A stretch of 64,000 nucleotides of DNA from Aphanizomenon flos-aquae FACHB-1287 (GCF_014698755.1 NZ_JACJTO010000006.1:91781-155780); one strand, 5' to 3'. Positions 53,619 to 63,719 are shown, counted from the stretch's first letter. Program-made: numbers and translations. Notes: a model not told the origin generated them from the sequence alone.

Positions 53619-54677
53619 CTATTTCGGTTGGAAATTGAAACCATAACCCATGCTGAAAACGAATACCGTACCACCCTGACTATTATCTGTGATATCCGCT
53701 ACTTGGGTTGTAATTGTTAGTGGCATGGTGGGGACAGGAACGTAGGATGCTCCAATATTTAAACCAACTCCACTCCAACCTAGACCGACACCAACTTGGG
53801 GATGAACCTGTACACCCACACCTGTAAATATTCCAGTACTGGCGTTACCTTGCCTAAAATCACCGCCTCCAGCACCCAGCGAGAAGGAGATAGGCATTTG
53901 ATTAATGGGATCTTGAGGCTTTAATAAAGAATAAGCTGTTGCTACCCCATAGGCGCTAGAAGGTCTAATAGCTTCATCTCCGTATTGAGCAAAGGTGTTC
54001 CAACCAGCAGCCACACCAACTTGATTAGTTCCTTGGTTGTAGACAATGCGGTGGACTTTGATATCAAAAGTTCCATTGGCGTTAAAGTTGTTGATACTAC
54101 CAATAGTCCAGCCGAGTTCAACCCCAGCTAGTTTCCTAGCATCTCCTAGACCAAAACCTGTAGTGATACTACCATCCAGACCCGTCTCTCTATTACCACC
54201 AAAAGCTCCTGATCCTACCACAAACCCATCGCCCATGTTAGCTCCAAAGGCACTAGGACCAGCAAAATTCAGTCCCGGACTATAGGATTGCTGTTTGGGA
54301 GTGAGTGTATAAACCGGCTCTATTAATAAATCTCGACGGATTTTATCAGTATCAATTGATGTATCATCTGTTTCCACAGATTTTGCCTGGGCAGTTATTT
54401 GTGGTTGTTGTTGGTGAGTAATAGATTCAATTTGTTGTTCAGAAATAACCTTCTGGTTTAATTCCGGGACTGGGATTACCTGCTGACTGGTGGGTAAAAA
54501 GATCACCTTTGCAGTTTCATCTGTATTTAATGTGGTTTTGTCTAATACTTGATTGTCAGCCATGATCTCGTCTGCTGCGAATGCAGAATTAACTGACATG
54601 ACCCCGGCCAGTAATAAACTTGGTAGGGTTAGCAATAATCTCCAGTAGATACCACGGGCCCAAATCCTTGGCGGCAT
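53619..54677 (-). CDS. Hypothetical envelope protein, beta-rich C domain
   Basis: 352 residues from the ATG at 54677 (MPPRIWARG), chosen because it gives a clear signal peptide ending at SAFA; an ATG 13 codons earlier also exists. After a Gln/Thr-rich region to about 130, the C-terminal ~210 residues are rich in Gly/Ala/aromatics with alternating hydrophobic strands (VGVAAGWNTFAQYGD, VGVGLGWSGVGLNIGASYVP, FVFSMGYGFNFQP) and end with an aromatic-containing strand, which fits an outer-membrane or periplasmic beta structure. Not assigned to a family. Confidence 0.6.
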   Translation of the reverse strand: MPPRIWARGIYWRLLLTLPSLLLAGVMSVNSAFAADEIMADNQVLDKTTLNTDETAKVIFLPTSQQVIPVPELNQKVISEQQIESITHQQQPQITAQAKSVETDDTSIDTDKIRRDLLIEPVYTLTPKQQSYSPGLNFAGPSAFGANMGDGFVVGSGAFGGNRETGLDGSITTGFGLGDARKLAGVELGWTIGSINNFNANGTFDIKVHRIVYNQGTNQVGVAAGWNTFAQYGDEAIRPSSAYGVATAYSLLKPQDPINQMPISFSLGAGGGDFRQGNASTGIFTGVGVQVHPQVGVGLGWSGVGLNIGASYVPVPTMPLTITTQVADITDNSQGGTVFVFSMGYGFNFQPK

Positions 54678-55131
54678 GGTAAAATTATACCTGATATTCA
54701 AGATATATTCCTCCAAAATATTTACAGCAAAGCTAAAAACCTACAATTCCCTATCTTTGCAAACAGGGTCTAGAGAGCATAAATTGAAACCATGGCCTTA
54801 ACTCACTCCTAAAAGTTAGTTCCGGCAGTATTGTGTTGTATTAATTGAGGTATACCATTTTAGTTAAGTTTAAACTTAAACTAAGTAAGGAAAAAAATTT
54901 TACAACCCCGGTCTCTATATTTATAACATGAATGCAAACAAAAAACATCTAAGTTCTACATAAAATCGACTGAGTATTTTTACTCGAGTGTATCAATGGT
55001 CTGTCAAGATCAATGTCAGGTAAACTAGATAGTAACAACTCTAATTTTGTGGAATAGCCGGGGTTGAGTATTGTACTTAGAGTTGATTTTTCACAAGGCT
55101 ACAATGGATAACTTTTAGACTGTTAGAAAAG
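54678..55131. promoter_or_regulatory. Intergenic region with near-perfect palindrome
   Basis: 454 bp. At 54861-54883, TAGTTAAGTTT and AAACTTAAACTA form a near-perfect palindrome containing the exact 16-mer TTAAGTTTAAACTTAA, about 185 bp before the start of the envelope protein. It may be an operator; inference only. Confidence 0.35.
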
Positions 55132-57309
55132 TTAATGATGAATTTCCTGAGTATTAGTTGCTGGGAGGAGAGCGGTAAGATGTGAGGTAACTTGACTATA
55201 ACGACGGGTAATAAGTAGTGAAGAACGACATTGGATAGCAAGTTGATCTGTATATCTTCCCAGAGTTTGACGTTCTATTCCCCAGAGACGACTAGTACCA
55301 ACAATAGTTAAATCAACGTTTTCCGAGGCTGTAACTACGGTTCGCATTGGTTCTGGGGATGTGACACTTTTGATTTCAATGCGATCGCGCACACTCTTTG
55401 GTAACTGCTCAATCATGGCGTTTAGTTCATAACTTAATTCATCTTGGGTATGATTGGCTGTGAATACCTGTAAGACTTGTAACATACAAGTATCACGGTT
55501 AATGAGCATCCTCAAAGCGATAATTAATGCTAAATCGTCATGAATATTAGCGGAGTAAGGAACTAATAAACTTTCAATAGCGTTGCCTCCCTTATCCACA
55601 AATACAGCCACATCTACGGGTGTAGTTCCGAGAATTTGTCCAACTCTTCCCCCTAAGCGATTGCTACTAAAAGCTGGACGATGCCAACCAAGGAGAACTA
55701 AATCTGGTTGTTCAATTTTGGCTATCTGTGCTGTTTCTCTGGCAACATTACTAGATATGCGAACTATAGGATGGATATAGGAGCGTATTTCTGGTGGTTC
55801 TAGGGTAGCGATTAATTCTTCTAGTTTTTGACAACGTTCAGCAATAAGTCTGTCAGCTTCATTGGGGCTGCTCTCAAAGCCGTAGTCTTCTTCTAGTTCA
55901 ATGAAACTGAGGGGATAAACTACAGCGGGTTGTCGGTTGTTGACGGCGATCGCTGTAGCTAATTGTAACAAACCTTTTTGGGCAGCGGGATTAGCTACGG
56001 GAACTAAAATTCGATATTGGGCAATGTAAGCTTCTGGTAGAGCTTCTATTGGGATTTCTGCTTCTGACTCAACTATATCTAATCTTATCAAGCGTTTTGG
56101 ATAGGTCCATTCCAGTAATGGTGAAGTCATGAATGTTGTCACCAAAGCCATAATTACTAACATGGTAAAAAGCAAGGGTGTAATTACGCCCAACTCTAAA
56201 CCAATATTCAAGACAATTAACTCGGTTAAACCGCGAGTATTCATCAACCAACCTAGGGCTGATGCTTCGCGTTTGTCAATACCGCTTAACCTGGCCGCTA
56301 CATAAGTGCCAGTATACTTACCGCCAATTGCTACTAATAAAATCAAAGCAGACAATAACCATAAATTAGGACTATTGAGTAAACCAATTTGTGTTTTTAA
56401 CCCACTGTAGGCAAAGAATATTGGTAATAGAAAAATGAGGACAAAATCTTCAGTTTTGATAGCTAATTCTCTAACTAATTCCTCATCTTTGGGCATGACC
56501 GCACCTAAGAGGAATGCCCCAAAAATCAGGTGAATGCCAATAAATTCAGTGATTAAGGCCGAAGCAACAACTCCCATATAAATTATAGCCAGCACCAATT
56601 GACTCAAACGCCCAGCCCGATGATGATGTTTACTCAAACTTTTGAGAAACCACCGCCCAATTGTGAACATGAAGCCAATATAAACAACGCTTTCAATAAT
56701 AGTGAGAATAGCTTGTTGATCAATACTACCATGACGAGCAACAGCGATCGCTACTGCTAAAATACACCAAGCTGTCACATCATCTACTGCAGCACAAGTT
56801 AAGGCTAATGTCCCTAAACGAGTTCCCTGTAAATTATTTTCGGTGATAATTCTCGCCAATACGGGAAAGGCAGTAATTGACATGGCCGCCCCTAAAAACA
56901 AGGCAAAAGGGGCAAAATTTACATGGTTATTAGAAACCAAAGGATAAAGTACAAAAGATAATCCAAATGCAGAAGCAAAGGGAACAATAATACTGAGATT
57001 AGAAATCAGAATGGCAGTTTTTAAGTTACCACTCAGATATTTGGGATTTAATTCTAACCCAATCAGAAACATGAAAAATATTAGCCCAATTTGTGATAAA
57101 ACATTCAAATAAGGCATTGTTTCTGCTGGAAACAGGCTATGTGCTAATCCGGGAGCAATTAAACCAAATAATGATGGACCAAGCATGATACCAGCGAAGA
57201 TCTCACCAATAACCAATGGTTGTTTAATTGCTTTGAATCCCAGTCCCACAAGTCGGGATAGTCCAATAACAATCAACACCTCAATCAAAACGAGAACAAC
57301 TGTGTGCAT
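55132..57309 (-). CDS. CPA2 cation:proton antiporter with C-terminal USP-like domain
   Basis: 725 residues. N-terminal ~400 residues form 12 or so helices of the CPA2 (Kef/NhaS) family, with the paired Asp motif D176-D177 (AAVDDVTAW) that carries ions. No TrkA-N domain follows; instead about 435-705 forms one or two universal-stress-like domains (RILVPVANPAA; ESLLVPYSANIHDDLALI; DLTIVGTSRLWGIERQTLG). It probably exchanges Na+ or K+ for protons, with the tail sensing a nucleotide. Single gene. Confidence 0.9.
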   Translation of the reverse strand: MHTVVLVLIEVLIVIGLSRLVGLGFKAIKQPLVIGEIFAGIMLGPSLFGLIAPGLAHSLFPAETMPYLNVLSQIGLIFFMFLIGLELNPKYLSGNLKTAILISNLSIIVPFASAFGLSFVLYPLVSNNHVNFAPFALFLGAAMSITAFPVLARIITENNLQGTRLGTLALTCAAVDDVTAWCILAVAIAVARHGSIDQQAILTIIESVVYIGFMFTIGRWFLKSLSKHHHRAGRLSQLVLAIIYMGVVASALITEFIGIHLIFGAFLLGAVMPKDEELVRELAIKTEDFVLIFLLPIFFAYSGLKTQIGLLNSPNLWLLSALILLVAIGGKYTGTYVAARLSGIDKREASALGWLMNTRGLTELIVLNIGLELGVITPLLFTMLVIMALVTTFMTSPLLEWTYPKRLIRLDIVESEAEIPIEALPEAYIAQYRILVPVANPAAQKGLLQLATAIAVNNRQPAVVYPLSFIELEEDYGFESSPNEADRLIAERCQKLEELIATLEPPEIRSYIHPIVRISSNVARETAQIAKIEQPDLVLLGWHRPAFSSNRLGGRVGQILGTTPVDVAVFVDKGGNAIESLLVPYSANIHDDLALIIALRMLINRDTCMLQVLQVFTANHTQDELSYELNAMIEQLPKSVRDRIEIKSVTSPEPMRTVVTASENVDLTIVGTSRLWGIERQTLGRYTDQLAIQCRSSLLITRRYSQVTSHLTALLPATNTQEIHH

Positions 57310-57635
57310 ATTTTCCTCACTGACGATTAGCTGAATTAACTATGATAATTCTTGACAATAGTGTAAATTGTCAACCTAATTAGATATATTTTCAGAAAAT
57401 TGGGATAATTTATTTTTAAAGTCCTAAGAAACTTGAGAATTAGCAAGTATCAAAACCAGATTCAGAGAATCTAGGAGTTAAAACCTTTAATTAATAAATT
57501 ATTTCTTCCAGAATGGTTGAACCTAAGCAATAAATCAAATTGAGGAAGATTTCTAACCAGAGATAAATTAACTAAACAAAATAGAAGAAATTCTTCAAAG
57601 TTTTGTTTCTTAATTTTATCTAATCTTCGGCTTTT
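57310..57635. other. Intergenic region without recognised feature
   Basis: 326 bp upstream of the antiporter gene. AT-rich; the promoter of the antiporter must lie here. Nothing else is recognised. Confidence 0.3.
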
Positions 57636-57836
57636 TCATTTATTTACTGACCCATTTAAGTTAGTAATAAAATTATGTAATGATTGTCCAGACTTTATAC
57701 TCACCCCTTTTGCTACTTTTAGCAATGATTTTCTTTTGATTGGTGAAATTTTTCCTAAATGTAAATCTTTGAAATATTCATAGTTTTTTACTTCTTGAAA
57801 CAGATTTGTATACTCTAGGTAATATTCGTCTATCAC
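57636..57836 (-). pseudogene. N-terminal relic of an IS701-type transposase
   Basis: 66 residues matching only the N-terminal part of IS701/IS4-like transposases of cyanobacteria: IDEYYLEYTNLFQEV, YFKDLHLGKISPIKRKSL, GQSLHNFIT. The DDE catalytic part is missing and no terminal inverted repeats are seen. Not functional. Confidence 0.7.
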
Positions 57837-57969
57837 TCTCGCTGTTACTTAGTCCTCTCTTACTATAAGTTTATGGATTTATACTTTTACATCCATTACT
57901 TCATCTGCGTTGTAAAGTTTTTCTTTCTGATTCTTTTATTCATTGTACTCAAGAATTGGCGGAAGAGAA

Positions 57970-58206
57970 ATAAAATTCTACTGAGTACAAATAAATTAGT
58001 ATTAAGATGTAGTTAAAATTGTGCTAAGTGCAAATAAAACTGTATTGAGTACAAATAAAATTGTACTAAATGCGGATAAGATTGTACTAAGTGCAAATTA
58101 GATTGCATTAAGATACAATTTAAATTACATTGACTGTAGATAAGATTGTACCCAGTGCTAATAAGACTCTATCAAGTGCAAGTAAAATTGTATTCAGCAC
58201 AAATAA
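57970..58206. repeat. Degenerate 21-bp tandem repeat, about 11 units
   Basis: Consensus about AAATAAAATTGTACTAAGTGC with 10-40% divergence per unit; a few units have 22 bp. Because 21 is a multiple of three, the minus strand reads as heptapeptides like ALSTILF over several units, broken by stops. It lies between a transposase relic and the 3' end of an MFS gene. Confidence 0.9.
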
Positions 58207-58225
58207 AACTTTACATCATAAATAA

Positions 58226-59449
58226 TTATTTTACGGCATAAATATCTTCTGTGCGACCCAAAGCAAAACGTACAGATTCTAGAACATTACGACTAGATTG
58301 GGTTAGGAAGATAATCATAGCTAAGACAGTAAAACCTGTAGTCAAACCAAATATACTGCGATAACTAAGGATTTCAGCAAATGTACCAAAAATAGGACCA
58401 GCTAATGCTAAACCAATATCAAATCCCATTAGGGAAACACTAAATATTCTACCTCTTTCATAAGGTAAAGCTCTATCTGTCATTAATACAGAAATCATAG
58501 GAATGAGTGTACCAGTAGCAGCACCTTCCATTAATGCTCCTAATAAAAACATAAAAGAGTTATTTGCTTGCCAAATGCAAATAATAGAAAGAGTGTAAGC
58601 TATTAAACTCAGAGTAATAAATAAACCTCGTCCATGTTGATCTGAAGCTTTACCAGTAAATAATCTACAACTAAAACTAGAAACAGCAGCAACAGAGAAA
58701 AAGAAACCTGGATTTAAATCAATTCCTGTAGATTTGATGAATAAAGAGATAAAAGTATGTAAACTACCTAAAGTTAAACCACTCAAAAATAAAACAATAG
58801 CAGGAATCCGTACAGGAGGACTTATTAATATTTGCCAAAAGTTATAATTTTTGCTATTATTTTGTCTTGGAACTAATGGTGGATTGACAATAGGAATGAT
58901 ACATAATAAACCCAAAAAACTTAAAGCCGCAGACGAGAGAAATAATGGAGTATAACCAATACTTGCTTGTAAAAATCCACCAATAGCTGGACCTATTCCC
59001 ACACCTAAAGGACTGACCAAACTCATATAACCGACAATTTCACCACGACGGTGTTCTGGTGCTAAATCACTAACTAAGGCGATGTAAGCTGTAGCAAAAG
59101 CAGCAATACTAATGCCATGAAAAGCCCGAATTAAGAGAAGAGGAATGATTGATTTAACAAATAAATATCCTAAAGGAGCGATCGCTGCTACAGACATTCC
59201 GATCAATAATACTATTTTACGACCCCGAATATCTGCTAAAATACCCATTGAAGGACGACATAATAACATTCCAACAGCAAAACTACCCATAACAATGCCA
59301 ATTTCTTGCTTAGTAGCGCCAATATGTTCAATGTACAAAGGTAAAGTTGGCAATAATGAAGACAAACCAGACCAGAAAAATAAACCTGCTGCAAATAAGA
59401 TGAGCAGGTTTTTCTGCAGTTTAGCATCAGAAGTATTAAAAGCTTTCAC
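58226..59449 (-). CDS. MFS transporter
   Basis: 407 residues, 12 predicted helices. MFS motif A between helices 2 and 3 reads GILADIRGRKIVL at about 71-83, and the equivalent GKASDQHGRG lies in the second half at about 267-276. Family resemblance is to drug/arabinose-type efflux proteins, but the substrate is unknown. Single gene; the tandem repeat array lies just beyond its 3' end. Confidence 0.88.
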   Translation of the reverse strand: MKAFNTSDAKLQKNLLILFAAGLFFWSGLSSLLPTLPLYIEHIGATKQEIGIVMGSFAVGMLLCRPSMGILADIRGRKIVLLIGMSVAAIAPLGYLFVKSIIPLLLIRAFHGISIAAFATAYIALVSDLAPEHRRGEIVGYMSLVSPLGVGIGPAIGGFLQASIGYTPLFLSSAALSFLGLLCIIPIVNPPLVPRQNNSKNYNFWQILISPPVRIPAIVLFLSGLTLGSLHTFISLFIKSTGIDLNPGFFFSVAAVSSFSCRLFTGKASDQHGRGLFITLSLIAYTLSIICIWQANNSFMFLLGALMEGAATGTLIPMISVLMTDRALPYERGRIFSVSLMGFDIGLALAGPIFGTFAEILSYRSIFGLTTGFTVLAMIIFLTQSSRNVLESVRFALGRTEDIYAVK

Positions 59450-59493
59450 GGCAGATGTAATAATGGTAAGAGAGTTATTTTATCATTGTTACG

Positions 59494-60465
59494 TTACTTA
59501 ACATTTTTCGCCACAACTTCCCGCACCCGATAGATTGGTCGTCCTTGAGATTCATGATAAGTTCGCATTAGTAACTCTGCCAAAAGGCCAAAGCAAAATA
59601 ACTGAACCCCTGTGAGCAGCAACAAAACCGCTAAAATTAACAAAGGACGGTTACCAATATCTACATGAAAAGCCAACTTGAGGAAGGTTAAATATATGCC
59701 TATTGCGCCCCCAAAACCCATAGAAATTAAGCCTAATAAGCCGAATACGTGCATAGGACGGGTGAGGAACTTTTTCATAAACAGAATAGTTAATAAATCC
59801 ATCAATACCCGAAACGTCCGCGATATACCATATTTACTTTGTCCAAACCGCCGCGCATGATGACGCACAGGTACTTCTGTAATTCTCGCCCCTTCGATAT
59901 ATGCCAAAGCAGGTAAAAAGCGGTGTAATTCTCCATAAAGATTCATATCTGCGACTAATTCAGCCCGATAAGCTTTCAGAGAACAACCATAATCATGAAT
60001 ATAGACGCTAGTAGCACCACGAATTAACCAATTAGCGATTTTAGAAGGAAGTAAGCGATTTATTGCCCCATCTTGACGATTTTGCCGCCAACCACTAACT
60101 AAATCATAACCTTCATCTAATTTTGCTAATAAAAGGGGAATATCCGCTGGGTCATTTTGCAAATCAGCGTCTAGAGTTACAATTACTTTTGCCGTAGCAT
60201 AATCAAAGCCCGCAGACATAGCCGCTGTTTGTCCATAGTTACGTCGTAAAATCACCGCTTTTAAATCAGTCCGGATTTGCGCTTGTTCCTTGAGAAATTC
60301 CGCTGAACCATCATTAGAACCATCATCTACACAAATGATTTCATAATTCAATTGATTAGCTGTGAGCGTGGTAGAAATTGCTTCTAGTAATAAAGGTAGA
60401 CTTTCTACTTCGTCTTTTATTGGTAAAACTACGGATACATCCAAAATTGGTAATTGATGATTCAT
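59494..60465 (-). CDS. Membrane-bound family 2 glycosyltransferase (DPM1/GtrB-like)
   Basis: 323 residues from the second of two adjacent ATGs (MNHQLPILDVS); the longer upstream frame crosses STRR sequence and is not credible. GT-A fold: VSVVLPIKDE at about 10-19, CVDDGSNDGS near 44-53, TLDADLQNDP near 97-106 (metal-binding DxD), and two C-terminal membrane helices. It is the type that transfers a sugar to polyprenyl phosphate for surface polysaccharides. It diverges from ctp with 166 nt between starts. Confidence 0.9.
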   Translation of the reverse strand: MNHQLPILDVSVVLPIKDEVESLPLLLEAISTTLTANQLNYEIICVDDGSNDGSAEFLKEQAQIRTDLKAVILRRNYGQTAAMSAGFDYATAKVIVTLDADLQNDPADIPLLLAKLDEGYDLVSGWRQNRQDGAINRLLPSKIANWLIRGATSVYIHDYGCSLKAYRAELVADMNLYGELHRFLPALAYIEGARITEVPVRHHARRFGQSKYGISRTFRVLMDLLTILFMKKFLTRPMHVFGLLGLISMGFGGAIGIYLTFLKLAFHVDIGNRPLLILAVLLLLTGVQLFCFGLLAELLMRTYHESQGRPIYRVREVVAKNVK

Positions 60466-60535
60466 CATTACTAGTAAGTGATAACTGATGGTTAATTTTA
60501 CATGATTGCTCAACAGTCTGGTAGTATACGTAAAT

Positions 60536-60576
60536 AAGTACCAATTACCAATTACCAATTACCAATTACTAATCGT
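60536..60576. repeat. STRR ACCAATT heptamers
   Basis: About five ACCAATT units in the divergent spacer between the glycosyltransferase and the protease genes. Confidence 0.8.
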
Positions 60577-60631
60577 TGTGTTAGATTGGGCATACTTGAT
60601 ATATATTTTTTCTCTTGACACAGATGCCATT

Positions 60632-61918
60632 ATGGTAATTACAAAAAGTAAACTGGTTTTGAGTGCTACGCTGGTAACTCTTTCTACAATCGCTGCCACA
60701 GGTCTCGGCATTCACTCGATTGGTAAGGCTTCATTTGAAGACAGTCACAAGGATTTGATAGATGAAGTTTGGCAGGTTATTTACTACCGATACGTAGATG
60801 GCACTTTTAATCAAGTAGATTGGCAAGCTGTACGCAAAGAATATCTAAACAAGTCCTATACTGATGACAAGGCAGCTTATAAGTCCGTCCGGGAAATGCT
60901 GAAAAAGCTAGAAGACCCTTACACCCGGTTTATGGACCCAGAGGAATTTAAGAATATGCAAGTTGATACCTCTGGAGAGCTTACGGGTATTGGTATTACT
61001 ATCAGTCAAGATGAAAAAACTAAACAACTGGTTGTAATTGCTCCCATTGAAGATACACCAGCATTTAAAGCAGGTATTTTAGCTAAAGATATCATTCTCG
61101 AAATTGACGGCAAAAGCACCAAAGGCATGGATACTAATGATGCAGTCAGTCTAATTCGTGGAGAATCAGGCACTAAGGTGAAGCTGACAATTCTGCGGAA
61201 TGATCAGAAAAAACAATTTAATATTCAACGGGAGCGAATTGAAATTCATCCTGTCCGCTTTTCGGAAAAGAAAACCCCATCTGGTAATATTGGCTATATT
61301 CGCCTGAATCAATTCAGTGCCAATGCCAGTAAGGAAATGAAAAACGCTATTAAGAACTTAGAATCTAAACAGGTTTCTGGATATATTTTAGATTTGCGCG
61401 GTAATCCTGGAGGGCTGTTATATGCGAGTATAGAAATTGCTCAGATGTGGATGAATAAAGGCACAATTGTTTTTACTATTAATCGCCAAGGCACGCAAGA
61501 TAAACAAGTGGCTAACGACTCGGCTTTAACTGATAAACCTTTGATAATATTGGTAGATAAAGGTTCGGCTAGTGCTAGTGAAATTCTTTCTGGAGCATTA
61601 CAAGATAATAAACGGGCAACTTTGGTAGGAAATCAAACTTTTGGTAAGGGTTTGGTTCAATCAGTGCAACCTTTAAAATCTGGTTCAGGTTTGGCTGTAA
61701 CTATCGCTAAATATCATACTCCCAGTGGAAAAGATATTAATAAACATGGTATTGACCCAGATGTGAAGGTAGAATTGACTGATGCCCAACGTCAAGAGTT
61801 ATGGTTAGGTGGACGGGATAAATTAGCGACTCCTGAAGATCCTCAATTTGCCAAAGCTGTGGAATTATTAGGTAAACAATCTGCTGAAAATACCAATACA
61901 ATTAAAAAAAATAATTGA
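60632..61918 (+). CDS. Carboxyl-terminal processing protease (S41)
   Basis: 428 residues from the ATG at 60632 (MVITKSKLVLS), which gives a normal signal peptide ending near ATGLG; a longer frame upstream passes through repeats. PDZ domain at about 100-185 (ELTGIGITI...GILAKDIILEIDGKSTKGM), then the S41 core with catalytic Ser in KGSASASEI and Lys in NQTFGKGLVQ. Cyanobacterial CtpA matures the photosystem II D1 protein; CtpB and CtpC are paralogues. I cannot tell which paralogue this is. Confidence 0.93.
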   Translation: MVITKSKLVLSATLVTLSTIAATGLGIHSIGKASFEDSHKDLIDEVWQVIYYRYVDGTFNQVDWQAVRKEYLNKSYTDDKAAYKSVREMLKKLEDPYTRFMDPEEFKNMQVDTSGELTGIGITISQDEKTKQLVVIAPIEDTPAFKAGILAKDIILEIDGKSTKGMDTNDAVSLIRGESGTKVKLTILRNDQKKQFNIQRERIEIHPVRFSEKKTPSGNIGYIRLNQFSANASKEMKNAIKNLESKQVSGYILDLRGNPGGLLYASIEIAQMWMNKGTIVFTINRQGTQDKQVANDSALTDKPLIILVDKGSASASEILSGALQDNKRATLVGNQTFGKGLVQSVQPLKSGSGLAVTIAKYHTPSGKDINKHGIDPDVKVELTDAQRQELWLGGRDKLATPEDPQFAKAVELLGKQSAENTNTIKKNN

Positions 61919-61923
61919 TTTAT

Positions 61924-63054
61924 TTACCCATTACCAAGAAATTTGGCTTTTAATTCTGCTAATTCTTGATCTATTTCACTTTGGACTTTTTTGCCACTAT
62001 TCACTTGAGTTTTAAGTTTTTCTAATTCTTGTTCAATTGGATTTTGCGGTTGAGGTTTACTACTGGTAAATTGAGTTTTCAATTCTTGCAATTCTTTCTC
62101 AATTTGGGTGGAAGTTTTAAATATAACCGGAGGTTGAACTATAGGTGGAGTTGTTTGTGTCCGGGGTACAAATGATTGTTGAAAATTCAAATCTTTGAGA
62201 ACTTCATTAACTGTTTGGTAGCGATAACTGGGGATAGTTTCTACCATTTTGTCAATGACCTGACTCAATTCTTTACTGACAGGAGTTTTCAGATATTGTC
62301 CCCAGACCCAAGTGGCATTATGGGTATCATAAACATCAAAAGGCGATCGCTTTGTTAACAAATTAATACAAGTTACTCCTAAACTGTAAATATCGCTGGC
62401 AAAAATTGCCTTTCCCCGCATTTGTTCCGGGGCGACATACTCAGGACTACCTATACTGGTTCCCGTGCTGTTTAAGGCTGTTTTCGTGGCGGATTTTGCA
62501 GCCCCAAAATCAACTATAACTAATTTGCGATCGCTATGGCGACGAATAATATTTTCTGGTTTAATATCTCTATGTATGACCTGCTTACTATGACAAAATT
62601 GTAATACTAGTAACAAATCATTCAGTAGTTGTCGAATCTGTACCTCGTTTAAAGGCCCATTTTGTTTTAATTCTTGGTATAAATTCAGTCCATCAATAAA
62701 TTCCTGAACTAAATACTGTCTGTTATCTTGGTAACAATAGGCTAAAAGTTCAGGTATTTGGGAATGTTGCCCCAATTCATCCAACTGTACAGCTTCTTGC
62801 TCGAATAACTCTATAGCTTTTTGTACCGTATTTATACTCTGTGATTGAGGGAAAAATTGTTTAATTACACAAAACGGCTTTGAGGGTTTATCCCCATCAA
62901 TAGCGACAAAAGTTCTACCAAAACCACCTTGTCCAATGGGTTTAACAGCACAGTAGCGTTCTTTCAGGAATAACTTCGTACCACAGGTTTGACAAAACTT
63001 AACATCATCATTGTTTTCTGGTTGGCAACAATGGGGATTAAGACAATAAATCAT
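61924..63054 (-). CDS. Ser/Thr protein kinase with zinc ribbon and coiled-coil repeats
   Basis: 376 residues. N-terminal zinc ribbon (CLNPHC at 4-9 and CQTC at 21-24), kinase domain at about 33-290 with G-loop GQGGFGRTF, catalytic HRDIKPEN, DFGAAK and SPEYVAPEQ, all intact. The C-terminal part holds three units of an I(E/D)(K/Q)EL.(E/K)LK..(F/V) pattern (about 318-374) likely forming a coiled coil. No membrane segment, so it is cytoplasmic. It ends 5 nt from the convergent protease gene. FHA proteins elsewhere in the window could be partners; that is inference. Confidence 0.92.
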   Translation of the reverse strand: MIYCLNPHCCQPENNDDVKFCQTCGTKLFLKERYCAVKPIGQGGFGRTFVAIDGDKPSKPFCVIKQFFPQSQSINTVQKAIELFEQEAVQLDELGQHSQIPELLAYCYQDNRQYLVQEFIDGLNLYQELKQNGPLNEVQIRQLLNDLLLVLQFCHSKQVIHRDIKPENIIRRHSDRKLVIVDFGAAKSATKTALNSTGTSIGSPEYVAPEQMRGKAIFASDIYSLGVTCINLLTKRSPFDVYDTHNATWVWGQYLKTPVSKELSQVIDKMVETIPSYRYQTVNEVLKDLNFQQSFVPRTQTTPPIVQPPVIFKTSTQIEKELQELKTQFTSSKPQPQNPIEQELEKLKTQVNSGKKVQSEIDQELAELKAKFLGNG

Positions 63055-63690
63055 AAATAAATAAATTATACTTATTTTTATTGTGCCTTGTGTCGGACAA
63101 AACAGAGCTTATTAACTTTTATCGTAATAGCAGTTCCCATGCTCGTGAGGTACAAATTTTTTTAATTTTAGCGAACAGGGGGAGCAGGAATGAACTAGTG
63201 TGCACTGTATGAAACTGGGGAACGATATAAAAAACTTTATCATTAGGTACAAGTTCTTTTTGCAGTTGCTTTCACAAACCAATAGCTTCCGCTTCAAAAG
63301 GTGCTTTATCCTCTAAACCGCGAAAACCTGATGAATTAGGATCAGGACTTACGCAACTGGCATAAAGAGTGAAGGGTAAGTGCGCGGGCAAATAGATCAT
63401 TGTAAACGCTTGTCCTGATCTGATTTTTAATCATACTCCCCATGAAGACAATATATTAGTTATATCTAATACCATTGGAGGCTAAACAAGCAGCACAATT
63501 GGTCTGGAAACTGTGAAGTCGCAAACTGGACATTAACCTGGCTTACAAATTAAGACTCCAATTCTCACGACAAACATAATTGTATGGTATGCAGCGCGAG
63601 AAACCTGGGAAAATTAACGACTAAAAACCTTATCTCATAAGGATTGTAGACAAAATAAGAAATAAATTCAAAAAAAGATGGAAAAAGTAG
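63055..63690. other. Intergenic region upstream of the rRNA promoter
   Basis: 636 bp without credible genes. GATCAGGACTTACGCAACT at about 63341 resembles a dispersed IS/MITE end found in many cyanobacteria. The rest is unassigned. Confidence 0.4.
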
Positions 63691-63719
63691 TTGACAAAGC
63701 AAAGTAAGTTCGATATATT
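63691..63719 (+). promoter_or_regulatory. Sigma-70-type promoter of the rRNA operon
   Basis: TTGACA at 63691-63696, a 17-nt spacer and TATATT at 63714-63719. Start of transcription is expected near 63726, leaving a leader of about 165 nt before mature 16S. Confidence 0.85.

Noticed and set aside
57970..58206. Possible CRISPR array
   Set aside because: The 21-bp units are contiguous and all diverged; there are no constant repeats with unique spacers and no cas genes nearby.
60506..60631. N-terminal extension of the processing protease
   Set aside because: It reads through heptamer repeats and precedes a normal signal peptide that starts at 60632.
63112..63297. Small open frames upstream of the rRNA operon
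   Set aside because: No ribosome sites, no family resemblance and low-complexity composition; treated as non-coding.
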